Below are positions 1 through 12,452 of a DNA stretch of 64,000 nucleotides, piece after piece. The stretch comes from Hippasteria phrygiana (taxonomy: Eukaryota; Echinodermata; Asteroidea; Valvatida; Goniasteridae): assembly GCA_037893225.1 (NCBI GenBank), contig JAZGUH010000115.1:1-64000 (forward strand). The letters are read 5' to 3'. Below the pieces are notes generated by a model. The model saw only the letters and a list, made by a program, of their open reading frames with translations. It ran no database searches and was not told where the DNA came from. Both the position numbers and the translations under genes were made by a program. Position 1 is the stretch's first letter. Each line of letters starts with the position of its first letter.

Positions 1-183
1 CATGTACACAGATGGTGGCCGGAAAGAAAATAAACATTGCGAGGTTTGAATTTTCTCCACAAGTTTTAACTCTAAGAAGCCGCCGATAATTGCAACATGT
101 AGCGCCAGATCTAAGCTATCCATACATGTCAACATTACTGAATTTGGTTGATATTTCATGCAATTATGAATGAGTAAAGCAAG

Positions 184-414
184 TCATACCCTAGGGAATT
201 TGACAGGCATGGAGCAATAAATAGAAGGTAATATGCACACAGATGTTGGCCGGAAAGAAAATAAACATTGCGAGGTTTGAATTTTCTCCACAAGTTTTAA
301 CTCTAAGAAGCCGCCGATAATTGCAACATGTAGCGCCAGATCTAAGCTATCCATACATGTCAAAATTACTGAATTTGGTTGATATTTCATGCAATTATGA
401 ATGAGTAAAGCAAG
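184..414. repeat. Representative type A monomer (231 bp)
   Basis: First complete monomer of the window in the phase used here. Diagnostic states are 'ccctaggg' at positions 6-13, g23 ('gacaggcat'), g41 with a43 ('tagaagg'), 'aatatg' at 47-52, c53, t63 ('gttgg'), a71 ('ggaaag'), t113 ('gttttaac') and g130 ('gccgcc'). Hand count of a consensus A monomer gives 86 G+C in 231 bases (37%). Type A is the only subtype abundant in both domains, so it may be closest to the ancestral form. That polarity is inference. Confidence 0.9.
314..363. other. Conserved 50-bp core of the monomer with imperfect dyad (example copy)
   Basis: Monomer positions 131-180, shown in the first complete A. It holds 'acatgta' (143-149) and its reverse complement 'tacatgt' (171-177), enclosing 'agatct' (155-160) and the short pair tagc/gcta. 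Apart from an a163 form shared by a subset of E, no subtype-diagnostic position falls in this interval, and only scattered private changes are seen ('tagcacc', 'gccggatc', 'aagctgtcc', 'catacctgtc'). It could be a protein-binding segment; this is inference from conservation alone. Confidence 0.45.
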
Positions 415-646
415 TCCATACCCCAGGGAATTTGACATGCATGGAGCAATAAATAGACGGTAACATGTACACAGATGGTGGCCGGAAAGAAAATAAACAT
501 TGCGAGGTTTGAATTTTCTCCACAAGTTTTAACTCTAAGAAGCCGCCGATAATTGCAACATGTAGCGCCAGATCTAAGCTATCCATACATGTCAACATTA
601 CTGAATTTGGTTGATATTTCATGCAATTATGAATGAGTAAAGCAAG
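415..646. repeat. Representative type B monomer (232 bp)
   Basis: Differs from A by one extra c near position 3 ('tccatacccc'), t23 ('gacatgcat', which creates the 8-bp palindrome catgcatg), c43 ('tagacgg'), c49 and t53 ('aacatgtac', which creates an extra acatgt palindrome) and g63 ('ggtgg'). The body from position 71 to 180 is A-like. This copy has the tail variant c181 ('gtcaacatt'). B alternates with A through domain 1 and recurs singly in domain 2. Confidence 0.9.
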
Positions 647-1572
647 TCATACCCTAGGGAATTTGACAGGCATGGAGCAATAAATAGAAGGTAATATGCA
701 CACAGATGTTGGCCGGAAAGAAAATAAACATTGCGAGGTTTGAATTTTCTCCACAAGTTTTAACTCTAAGAAGCCGCCGATAATTGCAACATGTAGCGCC
801 AGATCTAAGCTATCCATACATGTCAAAATTACTGAATTTGGTTGATATTTCATGCAATTATGAATGAGTAAAGCAAGTCCATACCCCAGGGAATTTGACA
901 TGCATGGAGCAATAAATAGACGGTAACATGTACACAGATGGTGGCCGGAAAGAAAATAAACATTGCGAGGTTTGAATTTTCTCCACAAGTTTTAACTCTA
1001 AGAAGCCGCCGATAATTGCAACATGTAGCGCCAGATCTAAGCTATCCATACATGTCAAAATTACTGAATATGGTTGATATTTCATGCAATTATGAATGAG
1101 TAAAGCAAGTCATACCCTAGGGAATTTGACAGGCATGGAGCAATAAATAGAAGGTAATATGCACACAGATGTTGGCCGGAAAGAAAATAAACATTGCGAG
1201 GTTTGAATTTTCTCCACAAGTTTTAACTCTAAGAAGCCGCCGATAATTGCAACATGTAGCGCCAGATCTAAGCTATCCATACATGTCAAAATTACTGAAT
1301 TTGGTTGATATTTCATGCAATTATGAATGAGTAAAGCAAGTCCATACCCCAGGGAATTTGACATGCATGGAGCAATAAATAGACGGTAACATGTACACAG
1401 ATGGTGGCCGGAAAGAAAATAAACATTGCGAGGTTTGAATTTTCTCCACAAGTTTTAACTCTAAGAAGCCGCCGATAATTGCAACATGTAGCGCCAGATC
1501 TAAGCTATCCATACATGTCAAAATTACTGAATTTGGTTGATATTTCATGCAATTATGAATGAGTAAAGCAAG

Positions 1573-2497
1573 TCCATACCCCAGGGAATTTGACATGCAT
1601 GGAGCAATAAATAAAAGGTAATCTGCACACAGATGGTGGCCGGGAAGAAAATAAACATTGCGAGGTTTGAATTTTCTCCACAAGTGTTAACTCTAAGAAG
1701 CCACCGATAATTGCAACATGTAGCGCCAGATCTAAGCTATCCATACATGTCAAAATTACTGAATTTGGTTGATATTTCAAGCAATTATGAATGAGTGAAG
1801 CAAGTCATACCCTAGGGAATTTGACATGCATGGAGCAATAAATAAAAGGTAATCTGCACACAGATGGTGGCCGGGAAGAAAATATACATTTCGAGGTTTG
1901 AATTTTCTCCACAAGTGTTAACTCTAAGAAGCCGCCGATAATTGCAACATGTAGCGCCAGATCTAAGCTATCCATACATGTCAAAATTACTGAATTTGGT
2001 TGATATTTCATGCAATTATGAATGAGTAAAGCAAGTCATACCCCAGGGAATTTGACAGGCATGGAGCAATAAATAGAAGGTAATATGCACACAGATGTTG
2101 GCCGGAAAGAAAATAAACATTGCGAGGTTTGAATTTTCTCCACAAGTTTTAACTCTAAGAAGCCGCCGATAATTGCAACATGTAGCGCCAGATCTAAGCT
2201 ATCCATACATGTCAAAATTACTGTATTTGGTTTATATTTCATGCAATTATGAATGAGTAAAGCAAGTCATACCCTAGGGAATTTGACATGCATGGAGCAA
2301 TAAATAAAAGGTAATCTGCACACAGATGGTGGCCGGGAAGAAAATAAACATTGCGAGGTTTGAATTTTCTCCACAAGTGTTAACTCTAAGAAGCCGCCGA
2401 TAATTGCAACATGTAGCGCCAGATCTAAGCTATCCATACATGTCAAAATTACTGAATATGGTTGATATTTCATGCAATTATGAATGAGTAAAGCAAG
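1573..2497. repeat. Island of C/D monomers inside domain 1
   Basis: Four monomers in order: B-head/C-body hybrid (1,573-1,804, tail a207/g224), D (1,805), A with 'ccccaggg' head and 'ctgtatttggttta' tail (2,036), and C-like (2,267, with g130). This is the C-D-A-C order that dominates domain 2. The switch from B to C lies between the B-type head (to about 1,610) and 'aaaagg' at about 1,612. A-B dimers resume at 2,498. Confidence 0.88.
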
Positions 2498-5043
2498 TCA
2501 TACCCCAGGGAATTTGACATGCATGGAGCAATAAATAGAAGGTAATATGCACACAGATGTTGGCCGGAAAGAAAATAAACATTGCGAGGTTTGAATTTTC
2601 TCCACAAGTTTTAACTCTAAGAAGCCGCCGATGATTGCAACATGTAGCGCCAGATCTAAGCTATCCATACATGTCAAAATTACTGAATTTGGTTGATATT
2701 TCATGCAATTATGAATGAGTAAAGCAAGTCCATACCCCAGGGAATTTGACATGCATGGAGCAATAAATAGACGGTAACATGTACACAGATGGTGGCCGGA
2801 AAGAAAATAAACATTGCGAGGTTTGAATTTTCTCCACAAGTTTTAACTCTAAGAAGCCGCCGATAATTGCAACATGTAGCGCCAGATCTAAGCTATCCAT
2901 ACATGTCAAAATTACTGAATTTGGTTGATATTTCATGCAATTATGAATGAGTAAAGCAAGTCATACCCCAGGGAATTTGACAGGCATGGAGCAATAAATA
3001 GAAGGTAATATGCACACAGATGTTGGCCGGGAAGAAAATAAACATTGCGAGGTTTGAATTTTCTCCACAAGTTTTAACTCTAAGAAGCCGCCGATAATTG
3101 CAACATGTAGCGCCAGATCTAAGCTATCCATACATGTCAAAATTACTGAATATGGTTGATATTTCATGCAATTATGAATGAGTAAAGCAAGTCATACCCT
3201 AGGGAATTTGACAGGCATGGAGCAATAAATAGAAGGTAATATGCACACAGATGTTGGCCGGAAAGAAAATAAACATTGCGAGGTTTGAATTTTCTCCACA
3301 AGTTTTAACTCTAAGAAGCCGCCGATAATTGCAACATGTAGCGCCAGATCTGAGCTATCCATACATGTCAAAATTACTGAATTTGGTTGATATTTCATGC
3401 AATTATGAATGAGTAAAGCAAGTCCATACCCCAGGGAATTTGACATGCATGGAGCAATAAATAGAAGGTAACATGTACACAGATGGTGGCCGGAAAGAAA
3501 ATAAACATTGCGAGGTTTGAATTTTCTCCACAAGTTTTAACTCTAAGAAGCCGCCGATAATTGCAACATGTAGCGCCAGATCTAAGCTATCCATACATGT
3601 CAAAATTACTGAATATGGTTGATATTTCATGCAATTATGAATGAGTAAAGCAAGTCATACCCTAGGGAATTTGACAGGCATGGAGCAATAAATAGAAGGT
3701 AATATGCACACAGATGTTGGCCGGAAAGAAAATAAACATTGCGAGGTTTGAATTTTCTCCACAAGTTTTAACTCTAAGAAGCCGCCGATAATTGCAACAT
3801 GTAGCGCCAGATCTAAGCTATCCATACATGTCAAAATTACTGAATTTGGTTAATATTTCATGCAATTATGAATGAGTAAAGCAAGTCCATACCCCAGGGA
3901 ATTTGACATGCATGGAGCAATAAATAGACGGTAACATGTACACAGATGGTGGCCGGAAAGAAAATAAACATTGCGAGGTTTGAATTTTCTCCACAAGTTT
4001 TAACTCTAAGAAGCCGCCGATAATTGCAACATGTAGCGCCAGATCTAAGCTATCCATACATGTCAACATTACTGAATTTGGTTGATATTTCATGCAATTA
4101 TGAATGAGTAAAGCAAGTCATACCCTAGGGAATTTGACAGGCATGGAGCAATAAATAGAAGGTAATATGTACACAGATGTTGGCCGGAAAGAAAATAAAC
4201 ATTGCGAGGTTTGAATTTTCTCCACAAGTTTTAACTCTAAGAAGCCGCCGATAATTGCAACATGTAGCGCCAGATCTAAGCTATCCATACATGTCAAAAT
4301 TACTGAATTTGGTTGATATTTCATGCAATTATGAATGAGTAAAGCAAGTCCATACCCCAGGGAATTTGACATGCATGGAGCAATAAATAGACGGTAACAT
4401 GTACACAGATGGTGGCCGGAAAGAAAATAAACATTGCGAGGTTTGAATTTTCTCCACAAGTTTTAACTCTAAGAAGCCGCCGATAATTGCAACATGTAGC
4501 GCCAGATCTAAGCTATCCATACATGTCAACATTACTGAATTTGGTTGATATTTCATGCAATTATGAATGAGTAAAGCAAGTCATACCCTAGGGAATTTGA
4601 CAGGCATGGAGCAATAAATAGAAGGTAATATGTACACAGATGTTGGCCGGAAAGAAAATAAACATTGCGAGGTTTGAATTTTCTCCACAAGTTTTAACTC
4701 TAAGAAGCCGCCGATAATTGCAACATGTAGCGCCAGATCTAAGCTATCCATACATGTCAAAATTACTGAATTTGGTTGATATTTCATGCAATTATGAATG
4801 AGTAAAGCAAGTCCATACCCCAGGGAATTTGACATGCATGGAGCAATAAATAGACGGTAACATGTACACAGATGGTGGCCGGAAAGAAAATAAACATTGC
4901 GAGGTTTGAATTTTCTCCACAAGTTTTAACTCTAAGAAGCCGCCGATAATTGCAACATGTAGCGCCAGATCTAAGCTATCCATACATGTCAACATTACTG
5001 AATTTGGTTGATATTTCATGCAATTATGAATGAGTAAAGCAAG
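2498..5043. repeat. Domain 1, irregular A-B tract
   Basis: Eleven monomers: A 2,498, B 2,729, A 2,961, A 3,192, B 3,423, A 3,655, B 3,886, A 4,118, B 4,349, A 4,581, B 4,812. The A at 2,498 has t23 and 'ccccaggg'; the A at 2,961 has g71. Both look like products of exchange with island-type copies. The dimers 4,118-4,580 and 4,581-5,043 look identical on visual comparison, indicating a very recent dimer duplication. Confidence 0.83.
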
Positions 5044-7128
5044 TCATACCCTAGGGAATTTGACAGGCATGGAGCAATAAATAGAAGGTAATATGCACAC
5101 AGATGTTGGCCGGAAAGAAAATAAACATTGCGAGGTTTGAATTTTCTCCACAAGTTTTAACTCTAAGAAGCCGCCGATAATTGCAACATGTAGCGCCAGA
5201 TCTAAGCTATCCATACATGTCAAAATTACTGAATTTGGTTGATATTTCATGCAATTATGAATGAGTAAAGCAAGTCCATACCCCAGGGAATTTGACATGC
5301 ATGGAGCAATAAATAGACGGTAACATGTACACAGATGGTGGCCGGAAAGAAAATAAACATTGCGAGGTTTGAATTTTCTCCACAAGTTTTAACTCTAAGA
5401 AGCCGCCGATAATTGCAACATGTAGCGCCAGATCTAAGCTATCCATACATGTCAAAATTACTGAATATGGTTGATATTTCATGCAATTATGAATGAGTAA
5501 AGCAAGTCATACCCTAGGGAATTTGACAGGCATGGAGCAATAAATAGAAGGTAATATGCACACAGATGTTGGCCGGAAAGAAAATAAACATTGCGAGGTT
5601 TGAATTTTCTCCACAAGTTTTAACTCTAAGAAGCCGCCGATAATTGCAACATGTAGCGCCAGATCTAAGCTATCCATACATGTCAAAATTACTGAATTTG
5701 GTTGATATTTCATGCAATTATGAATGAGTAAAGCAAGTCCATACCCCAGGGAATTTGACATGCATGGAGCAATAAATAGACGGTAACATGTACACAGATG
5801 GTGGCCGGAAAGAAAATAAACATTGCGAGGTTTGAATTTTCTCCACAAGTTTTAACTCTAAGAAGCCGCCGATAATTGCAACATGTAGCGCCAGATCTAA
5901 GCTATCCATACATGTCAAAATTACTGAATTTGGTTGATATTTCATGCAATTATGAATGAGTAAAGCAAGTCCATACCCCAGGGAATTTGACATGCATGGA
6001 GCAATAAATAGACGGTAACATGTACACAGATGGTGGCCGGAAAGAAAATAAACATTGCGAGGTTTGAATTTTCTCCACAAGTTTTAACTCTAAGAAGCCG
6101 CCGATAATTGCAACATGTAGCGCCAGATCTAAGCTATCCATACATGTCAACATTACTGAATTTGGTTGATATTTCATGCAATTATGAATGAGTAAAGCAA
6201 GTCATACCCTAGGGAATTTGACAGGCATGGAGCAATAAATAGAAGGTAATATTGTACACAGATGTTGGCCGGAAAGAAAATAAACATTGCGAGGTTTGAA
6301 TTTTCTCCACAAGTTTTAACTCTAAGAAGCCGCCGATAATTGCAACATGTAGCGCCAGATCTAAGCTATCCATACATGTCAAAATTACTGAATTTGGTTG
6401 ATATTTCATGCAATTATGAATGAGTAAAGCAAGTCCATACCCCAGGGAATTTGACATGCATGGAGCAATAAATAGACGGTAACATGTACACAGATGGTGG
6501 CCGGAAAGAAAATAAACATTGCGAGGTTTGAATTTTCTCCACAAGTTTTAACTTTAAGAAGCCGCCGATAATTGCAACATGTAGCGCCAGATCTAAGCTA
6601 TCCATACATGTCAACATTACTGAATTTGGTTGATATTTCATGCAATTATGAATGAGTAAAGCAAGTCATACCCTAGGGAATTTGACAGGCATGGAGCAAT
6701 AAATAGAAGGTAATATGCACACAGATGTTGGCCGGAAAGAAAATAAACATTGCGAGGTTTGAATTTTCTCCACAAGTTTTAACTCTAAGAAGCCGCCGAT
6801 AATTGCAACATGTAGCGCCAGATCTAAGCTATCCATACATGTCAAAATTACTGAATTTGGTTGATATTTCATGCAATTATGAATGAGTAAAGCAAGTCCA
6901 TACCCCAGGGAATTTGACATGCATGGAGCAATAAATAGACGGTAACATGTACACAGATGTTGGCCGGAAAGAAAATAAACATTGCGAGGTTTGAATTTTC
7001 TCCACAAGTTTTAACTCTAAGAAGCCGCCGATAATTGCAACATGTAGCGCCAGATCTAAGCTATCCATACATGTCAAAATTACTGAATTTGGTTGATATT
7101 TCATGCAATTATGAATGAGTAAAACAAG
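5044..7128. repeat. HOR block X0 (9 monomers, variant of the 8-mer X)
   Basis: Order A, B (tail 'gaatatgg'), A, B, B, A, B ('aactttaag'), A, B ('gatgttgg'). This matches the later 8-mer X except for one additional B (5,738 or 5,970) and absence of the 'ccaccag' mark in the second monomer. The A at 6,202 carries a private 1-bp insertion ('aatattgtac' for 'aatatgtac'), making it 232 bp. Confidence 0.75.
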
Positions 7129-8749
7129 TCCATAACCCAGGGAATTTGACATGCATGGAGCAATAAATAGACGGTAACATGTACACAGATGTTGGCCGGA
7201 AAGAAAATAAACATTGCGAGGTTTGAATTTTCTCCACAAGTTTTAACGCTAAGAAGCCGCCGATAATTGCAACATGTAGCGCCAGATCTAAGCTATCCAT
7301 ACATGTCAAAATTACTGAATATGGTTGATATTTCATGCAATTATGAATGAGTAAAGCAAGTCATACCCTAGGGAATTCGACAGGCATGGAGCAATAAATA
7401 GAAGGTAATATGCACACAGATGTTGGCCGGAAAGAAAATAAACATTGCGAGGTTTGAATTTTCTCCACAAGTTTTAACTCTAAGAAGCCGCCGATAATTG
7501 CAACATGTAGCGCCAGATCTAAGCTATCCATACATGTCAAAATTACTGAATTTGGTTGATATTTCATGCAATTATGAATGAGTAAAGCAAGTCCATACCC
7601 CAGGGAATTTGACATGCATGGAGCAATAAATAGACGGTAACATGTACACAGATGGTGGCCGGAAAGAAAATAAACATTGCGAGGTTTGAATTTTCTCCAC
7701 AAGTTTTAACTCTAAGAAGCCGCCGATAATTGCAACATGTAGCGCCAGATCTAAGCTATCCATACATGTCAACATTACTGAATTTGGTTGATATTTCATG
7801 CAATTATGAATGAGTAAAGCAAGTCATACCCTAGGGAATTTGACAGGCATGGAGCAATAAATAGAAGGTAATATGTACACAGATGTTGGCCGGAAAGAAA
7901 ATAAACATTGCGAGGTTTGAATTTTCTCCACAAGTTTTAACTCTAAGAAGCCGCCGATAATTGCAACATGTAGCGCCAGATCTAAGCTATCCATACATGT
8001 CAAAATTACTGAATTTGGTTGATATTTCATGCAATTATGAATGAGTAAAGCAAGTCCATACCCCAGGGAATTTGACATGCATGGAGCAATAAATAGACGG
8101 TAACATGTACACAGATGGTGGCCGGAAAGAAAATAAACATTGCGAGGTTTGAATTTTCTCCACAAGTTTTAACTCTAAGAAGCCGCCGATAATTGCAACA
8201 TGTAGCGCCAGATCTAAGCTATCCATACATGTCAAAATTACTGAATTTGGTTGATATTTCATGCAATTATGAATGAGTAAAGCAAGTCCATACCCCAGGG
8301 AATTTGACATGCATGGAGCAATAAATAGACGGTAACATGTACACAGATGGTGGCCGGAAAGAAAATAAACATTGCGAGGTTTGAATTTTCTCCACAAGTT
8401 TTAACTCTAAGAAGCCGCCGATAATTGCAACATGTAGCGCCAGATCTAAGCTATCCATACATGTCAACATTACTGAATTTGGTTGATATTTCATGCAATT
8501 ATGAATGAGTAAAGCAAGTCATACCCTAGGGAATTTGACAGGCATGGAGCAATAAATAGAAGGTAATATGTACACAGATGTTGGCCGGAAAGAAAATAAA
8601 CATTGCGAGGTTTGAATTTTCTCCACAAGTTTTAACTCTAAGAAGCCGCCGATAATTGCAACATGTAGCGCCAGATCTAAGCTATCCATACATGTCAAAA
8701 TTACTGAATTTGGTTGATATGTCATGCAATTATGAATGAGTAAAGCAAG
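7129..8749. repeat. HOR block Y1 (7 monomers)
   Basis: Begins with a distinctive B' monomer (7,129-7,360: 'gtaaaacaag' just upstream, 'ccataaccc', 'aacgctaag'), then an A with 'gaattcgac' (7,361), B, A, B, B, A. The last A (8,519) ends in 'gatatgtcat'. Compared with Y2 it lacks the A found at 13,611, so two B monomers (8,055 and 8,287) are adjacent. Confidence 0.85.
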
Positions 8750-10601
8750 TCATACCCTAGGGAATTTGACAGGCATGGAGCAATAAATAGAAGGTAATAT
8801 GCACACAGATGTTGGCCGGAAAGAAAATAAACATTGCGAGGTTTGAATTTTCTCCACAAGTTTTAACTCTAAGAAGCCGCCGATAATTGCAACATGTAGC
8901 GCCAGATCTAAGCTATCCATACATGTCAAAATTACTGAATTTGGTTGATATTTCATGCAATTATGAATGAGTAAAGCAAGTCCATACCCCAGGGAATTTG
9001 ACATGCATGGAGCAATAAATAGACGGTAACATGTACACAGATGGTGGCCGGAAAGAAAATAAACATTGCGAGGTTTGAATTTTCTCCACCAGTTTTAACT
9101 CTAAGAAGCCGCCGATAATTGCAACATGTAGCGCCAGATCTAAGCTATCCATACATGTCAAAATTACTGAATATGGTTGATATTTCATGCAATTATGAAT
9201 GAGTAAAGCAAGTCATACCCTAGGGAATTTGACAGGCATGGAGCAATAAATAGAAGGTAATATGCACACAGATGTTGGCCGGAAAGAAAATAAACATTGC
9301 GAGGTTTGAATTTTCTCCACAAGTTTTAACTCTAAGAAGCCGCCGATAATTGCAACATGTAGCGCCAGATCTAAGCTATCCATACATGTCAAAATTACTG
9401 AATTTGGTTGATATTTCATGCAATTATGAATGAGTAAAGCAAGTCCATACCCCAGGGAATTTGACATGCATGGAGCAATAAATAGACGGTAACATGTACA
9501 CAGATGGTGGCCGGAAAGAAAATAAACATTGCGAGGTTTGAATTTTCTCCACAAGTTTTAACTCTAAGAAGCCGCCGATAATTGCAACATGTAGCGCCAG
9601 ATCTAAGCTATCCATACATGTCAACATTACTGAATTTGGTTGATATTTCATGCAATTATGAATGAGTAAAGCAAGTCATACCCTAGGGAATTTGACAGGC
9701 ATGGAGCAATAAATAGAAGGTAATATGTACACAGATGTTGGCCGGAAAGAAAATAAACATTGCGAGGTTTGAATTTTCTCCACAAGTTTTAACTCTAAGA
9801 AGCCGCCGATAATTGCAACATGTAGCGCCAGATCTAAGCTATCCATACATGTCAAAATTACTGAATTTGGTTGATATTTCATGCAATTATGAATGAGTAA
9901 AGCAAGTCCATACCCCAGGGAATTTGACATGCATGGAGCAATAAATAGACGGTAACATGTACACAGATGGTGGCCGGAAAGAAAATAAACATTGCGAGGT
10001 TTGAATTTTCTCCACAAGTTTTAACTTTAAGAAGCCGCCGATAATTGCAACATGTAGCGCCAGATCTAAGCTATCCATACATGTCAACATTACTGAATTT
10101 GGTTGATATTTCATGCAATTATGAATGAGTAAAGCAAGTCATACCCTAGGGAATTTGACAGGCATGGAGCAATAAATAGAAGGTAATATGCACACAGATG
10201 TTGGCCGGAAAGAAAATAAACATTGCGAGGTTTGAATTTTCTCCACAAGTTTTAACTCTAAGAAGCCGCCGATAATTGCAACATGTAGCGCCAGATCTAA
10301 GCTATCCATACATGTCAAAATTACTGAATTTGGTTGATATTTCATGCAATTATGAATGAGTAAAGCAAGTCCATACCCCAGGGAATTTGACATGCATGGA
10401 GCAATAAATAGACGGTAACATGTACACAGATGTTGGCCGGAAAGAAAATAAACATTGCGAGGTTTGAATTTTCTCCACAAGTTTTAACTCTAAGAAGCCG
10501 CCGATAATTGCAACATGTAGCGCCAGATCTAAGCTATCCATACATGTCAACATTACTGAATTTGGTTGATATTTCATGCAATTATGAATGAGTAAAGCAA
10601 G
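8750..10601. repeat. HOR block X1 (8 monomers, 1,852 bp)
   Basis: Order A, B with 'ctccaccag' and tail 'gaatatgg' (8,981), A, B with c181 tail, A with t53, B with 'aactttaag' (9,907), A, B with 'gatgttgg' (10,370). The same marks in the same order recur in X2, X3 and X4, so this is a true higher-order unit rather than a run of dimers. Confidence 0.9.
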
Positions 10602-12452
10602 TCATACCCTAGGGAATTTGACAGGCATGGAGCAATAAATAGAAGGTAATATGCACACAGATGTTGGCCGGAAAGAAAATAAACATTGCGAGGTTTGAAT
10701 TTTCTCCACAAGTTTTAACTCTAAGAAGCCGCCGATAATTGCAACATGTAGCGCCAGATCTAAGCTATCCATACATGTCAAAATTACTGAATTTGGTTGA
10801 TATTTCATGCAATTATGAATGAGTAAAGCAAGTCCATACCCCAGGGAATTTGACATGCATGGAGCAATAAATAGACGGTAACATGTACACAGATGGTGGC
10901 CGGAAAGAAAATAAACATTGCGAGGTTTGAATTTTCTCCACCAGTTTTAACTCTAAGAAGCCGCCGATAATTGCAACATGTAGCGCCAGATCTAAGCTAT
11001 CCATACATGTCAAAATTACTGAATATGGTTGATATTTCATGCAATTATGAATGAGTAAAGCAAGTCATACCCTAGGGAATTTGACAGGCATGGAGCAATA
11101 AATAGAAGGTAATATGCACACAGATGTTGGCCGGAAAGAAAATAAACATTGCGAGGTTTGAATTTTCTCCACAAGTTTTAACTCTAAGAAGCCGCCGATA
11201 ATTGCAACATGTAGCGCCAGATCTAAGCTATCCATACATGTCAAAATTACTGAATTTGGTTGATATTTCATGCAATTATGAATGAGTAAAGCAAGTCCAT
11301 ACCCCAGGGAATTTGACATGCATGGAGCAATAAATAGACGGTAACATGTACACAGATGGTGGCCGGAAAGAAAATAAACATTGCGAGGTTTGAATTTTCT
11401 CCACAAGTTTTAACTCTAAGAAGCCGCCGATAATTGCAACATGTAGCGCCAGATCTAAGCTATCCATACATGTCAACATTACTGAATTTGGTTGATATTT
11501 CATGCAATTATGAATGAGTAAAGCAAGTCATACCCTAGGGAATTTGACAGGCATGGAGCAATAAATAGAAGGTAATATGTACACAGATGTTGGCCGGAAA
11601 GAAAATAAACATTGCGAGGTTTGAATTTTCTCCACAAGTTTTAACTCTAAGAAGCCGCCGATAATTGCAACATGTAGCGCCAGATCTAAGCTATCCATAC
11701 ATGTCAAAATTACTGAATTTGGTTGATATTTCATGCAATTATGAATGAGTAAAGCAAGTCCATACCCCAGGGAATTTGACATGCATGGAGCAATAAATAG
11801 ACGGTAACATGTACACAGATGGTGGCCGGAAAGAAAATAAACATTGCGAGGTTTGAATTTTCTCCACAAGTTTTAACTTTAAGAAGCCGCCGATAATTGC
11901 AACATGTAGCGCCAGATCTAAGCTATCCATACATGTCAACATTACTAATTTGGTTGATATTTCATGCAATTATGAATGAGTAAAGCAAGTCATACCCTAG
12001 GGAATTTGACAGGCATGGAGCAATAAATAGAAGGTAATATGCACACAGATGTTGGCCGGAAAGAAAATAAACATTGCGAGGTTTGAATTTTCTCCACAAG
12101 TTTTAACTCTAAGAAGCCGCCGATAATTGCAACATGTAGCGCCAGATCTAAGCTATCCATACATGTCAAAATTACTGAATTTGGTTGATATTTCATGCAA
12201 TTATGAATGAGTAAAGCAAGTCCATACCCCAGGGAATTTGACATGCATGGAGCAATAAATAGACGGTAACATGTACACAGATGTTGGCCGGAAAGAAAAT
12301 AAACATTGCGAGGTTTGAATTTTCTCCACAAGTTTTAACTCTAAGAAGCCGCCGATAATTGCAACATGTAGCGCCAGATCTAAGCTATCCATACATGTCA
12401 AAATTACTGAATTTGGTTGATATTTCATGCAATTATGAATGAGTAAAACAAG
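10602..12452. repeat. HOR block X2 (8 monomers, 1,851 bp)
   Basis: Same order of marked monomers as X1: 'ctccaccag' in the second monomer, 'aactttaag' in the sixth, 'gatgttgg' in the eighth. The sixth monomer has a private 1-bp deletion in its tail ('attactaattt', about 11,946), which accounts for 1,851 rather than 1,852 bp. The eighth monomer has the plain 'gtcaaaatt' tail that also precedes Y in X4; X1 and X3, which precede another X, have c181 there. Confidence 0.9.

Larger units (their letters stand above)
1..1572. repeat. Domain 1, A-B dimer tract at left edge
   Basis: A partial B (1-183) is followed by A, B, A, B, A, B at 184, 415, 647, 878, 1,110 and 1,341. B tails run c181 (415), then 'gaatatgg' (878), then plain (1,341). 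The same order of tails is found in the B monomers at 4,812, 5,275 and 5,738, so this tract aligns with 4,581-5,969 at an offset of 4,397 bp (19 monomers). The left edge is cut by the window. Confidence 0.85.
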
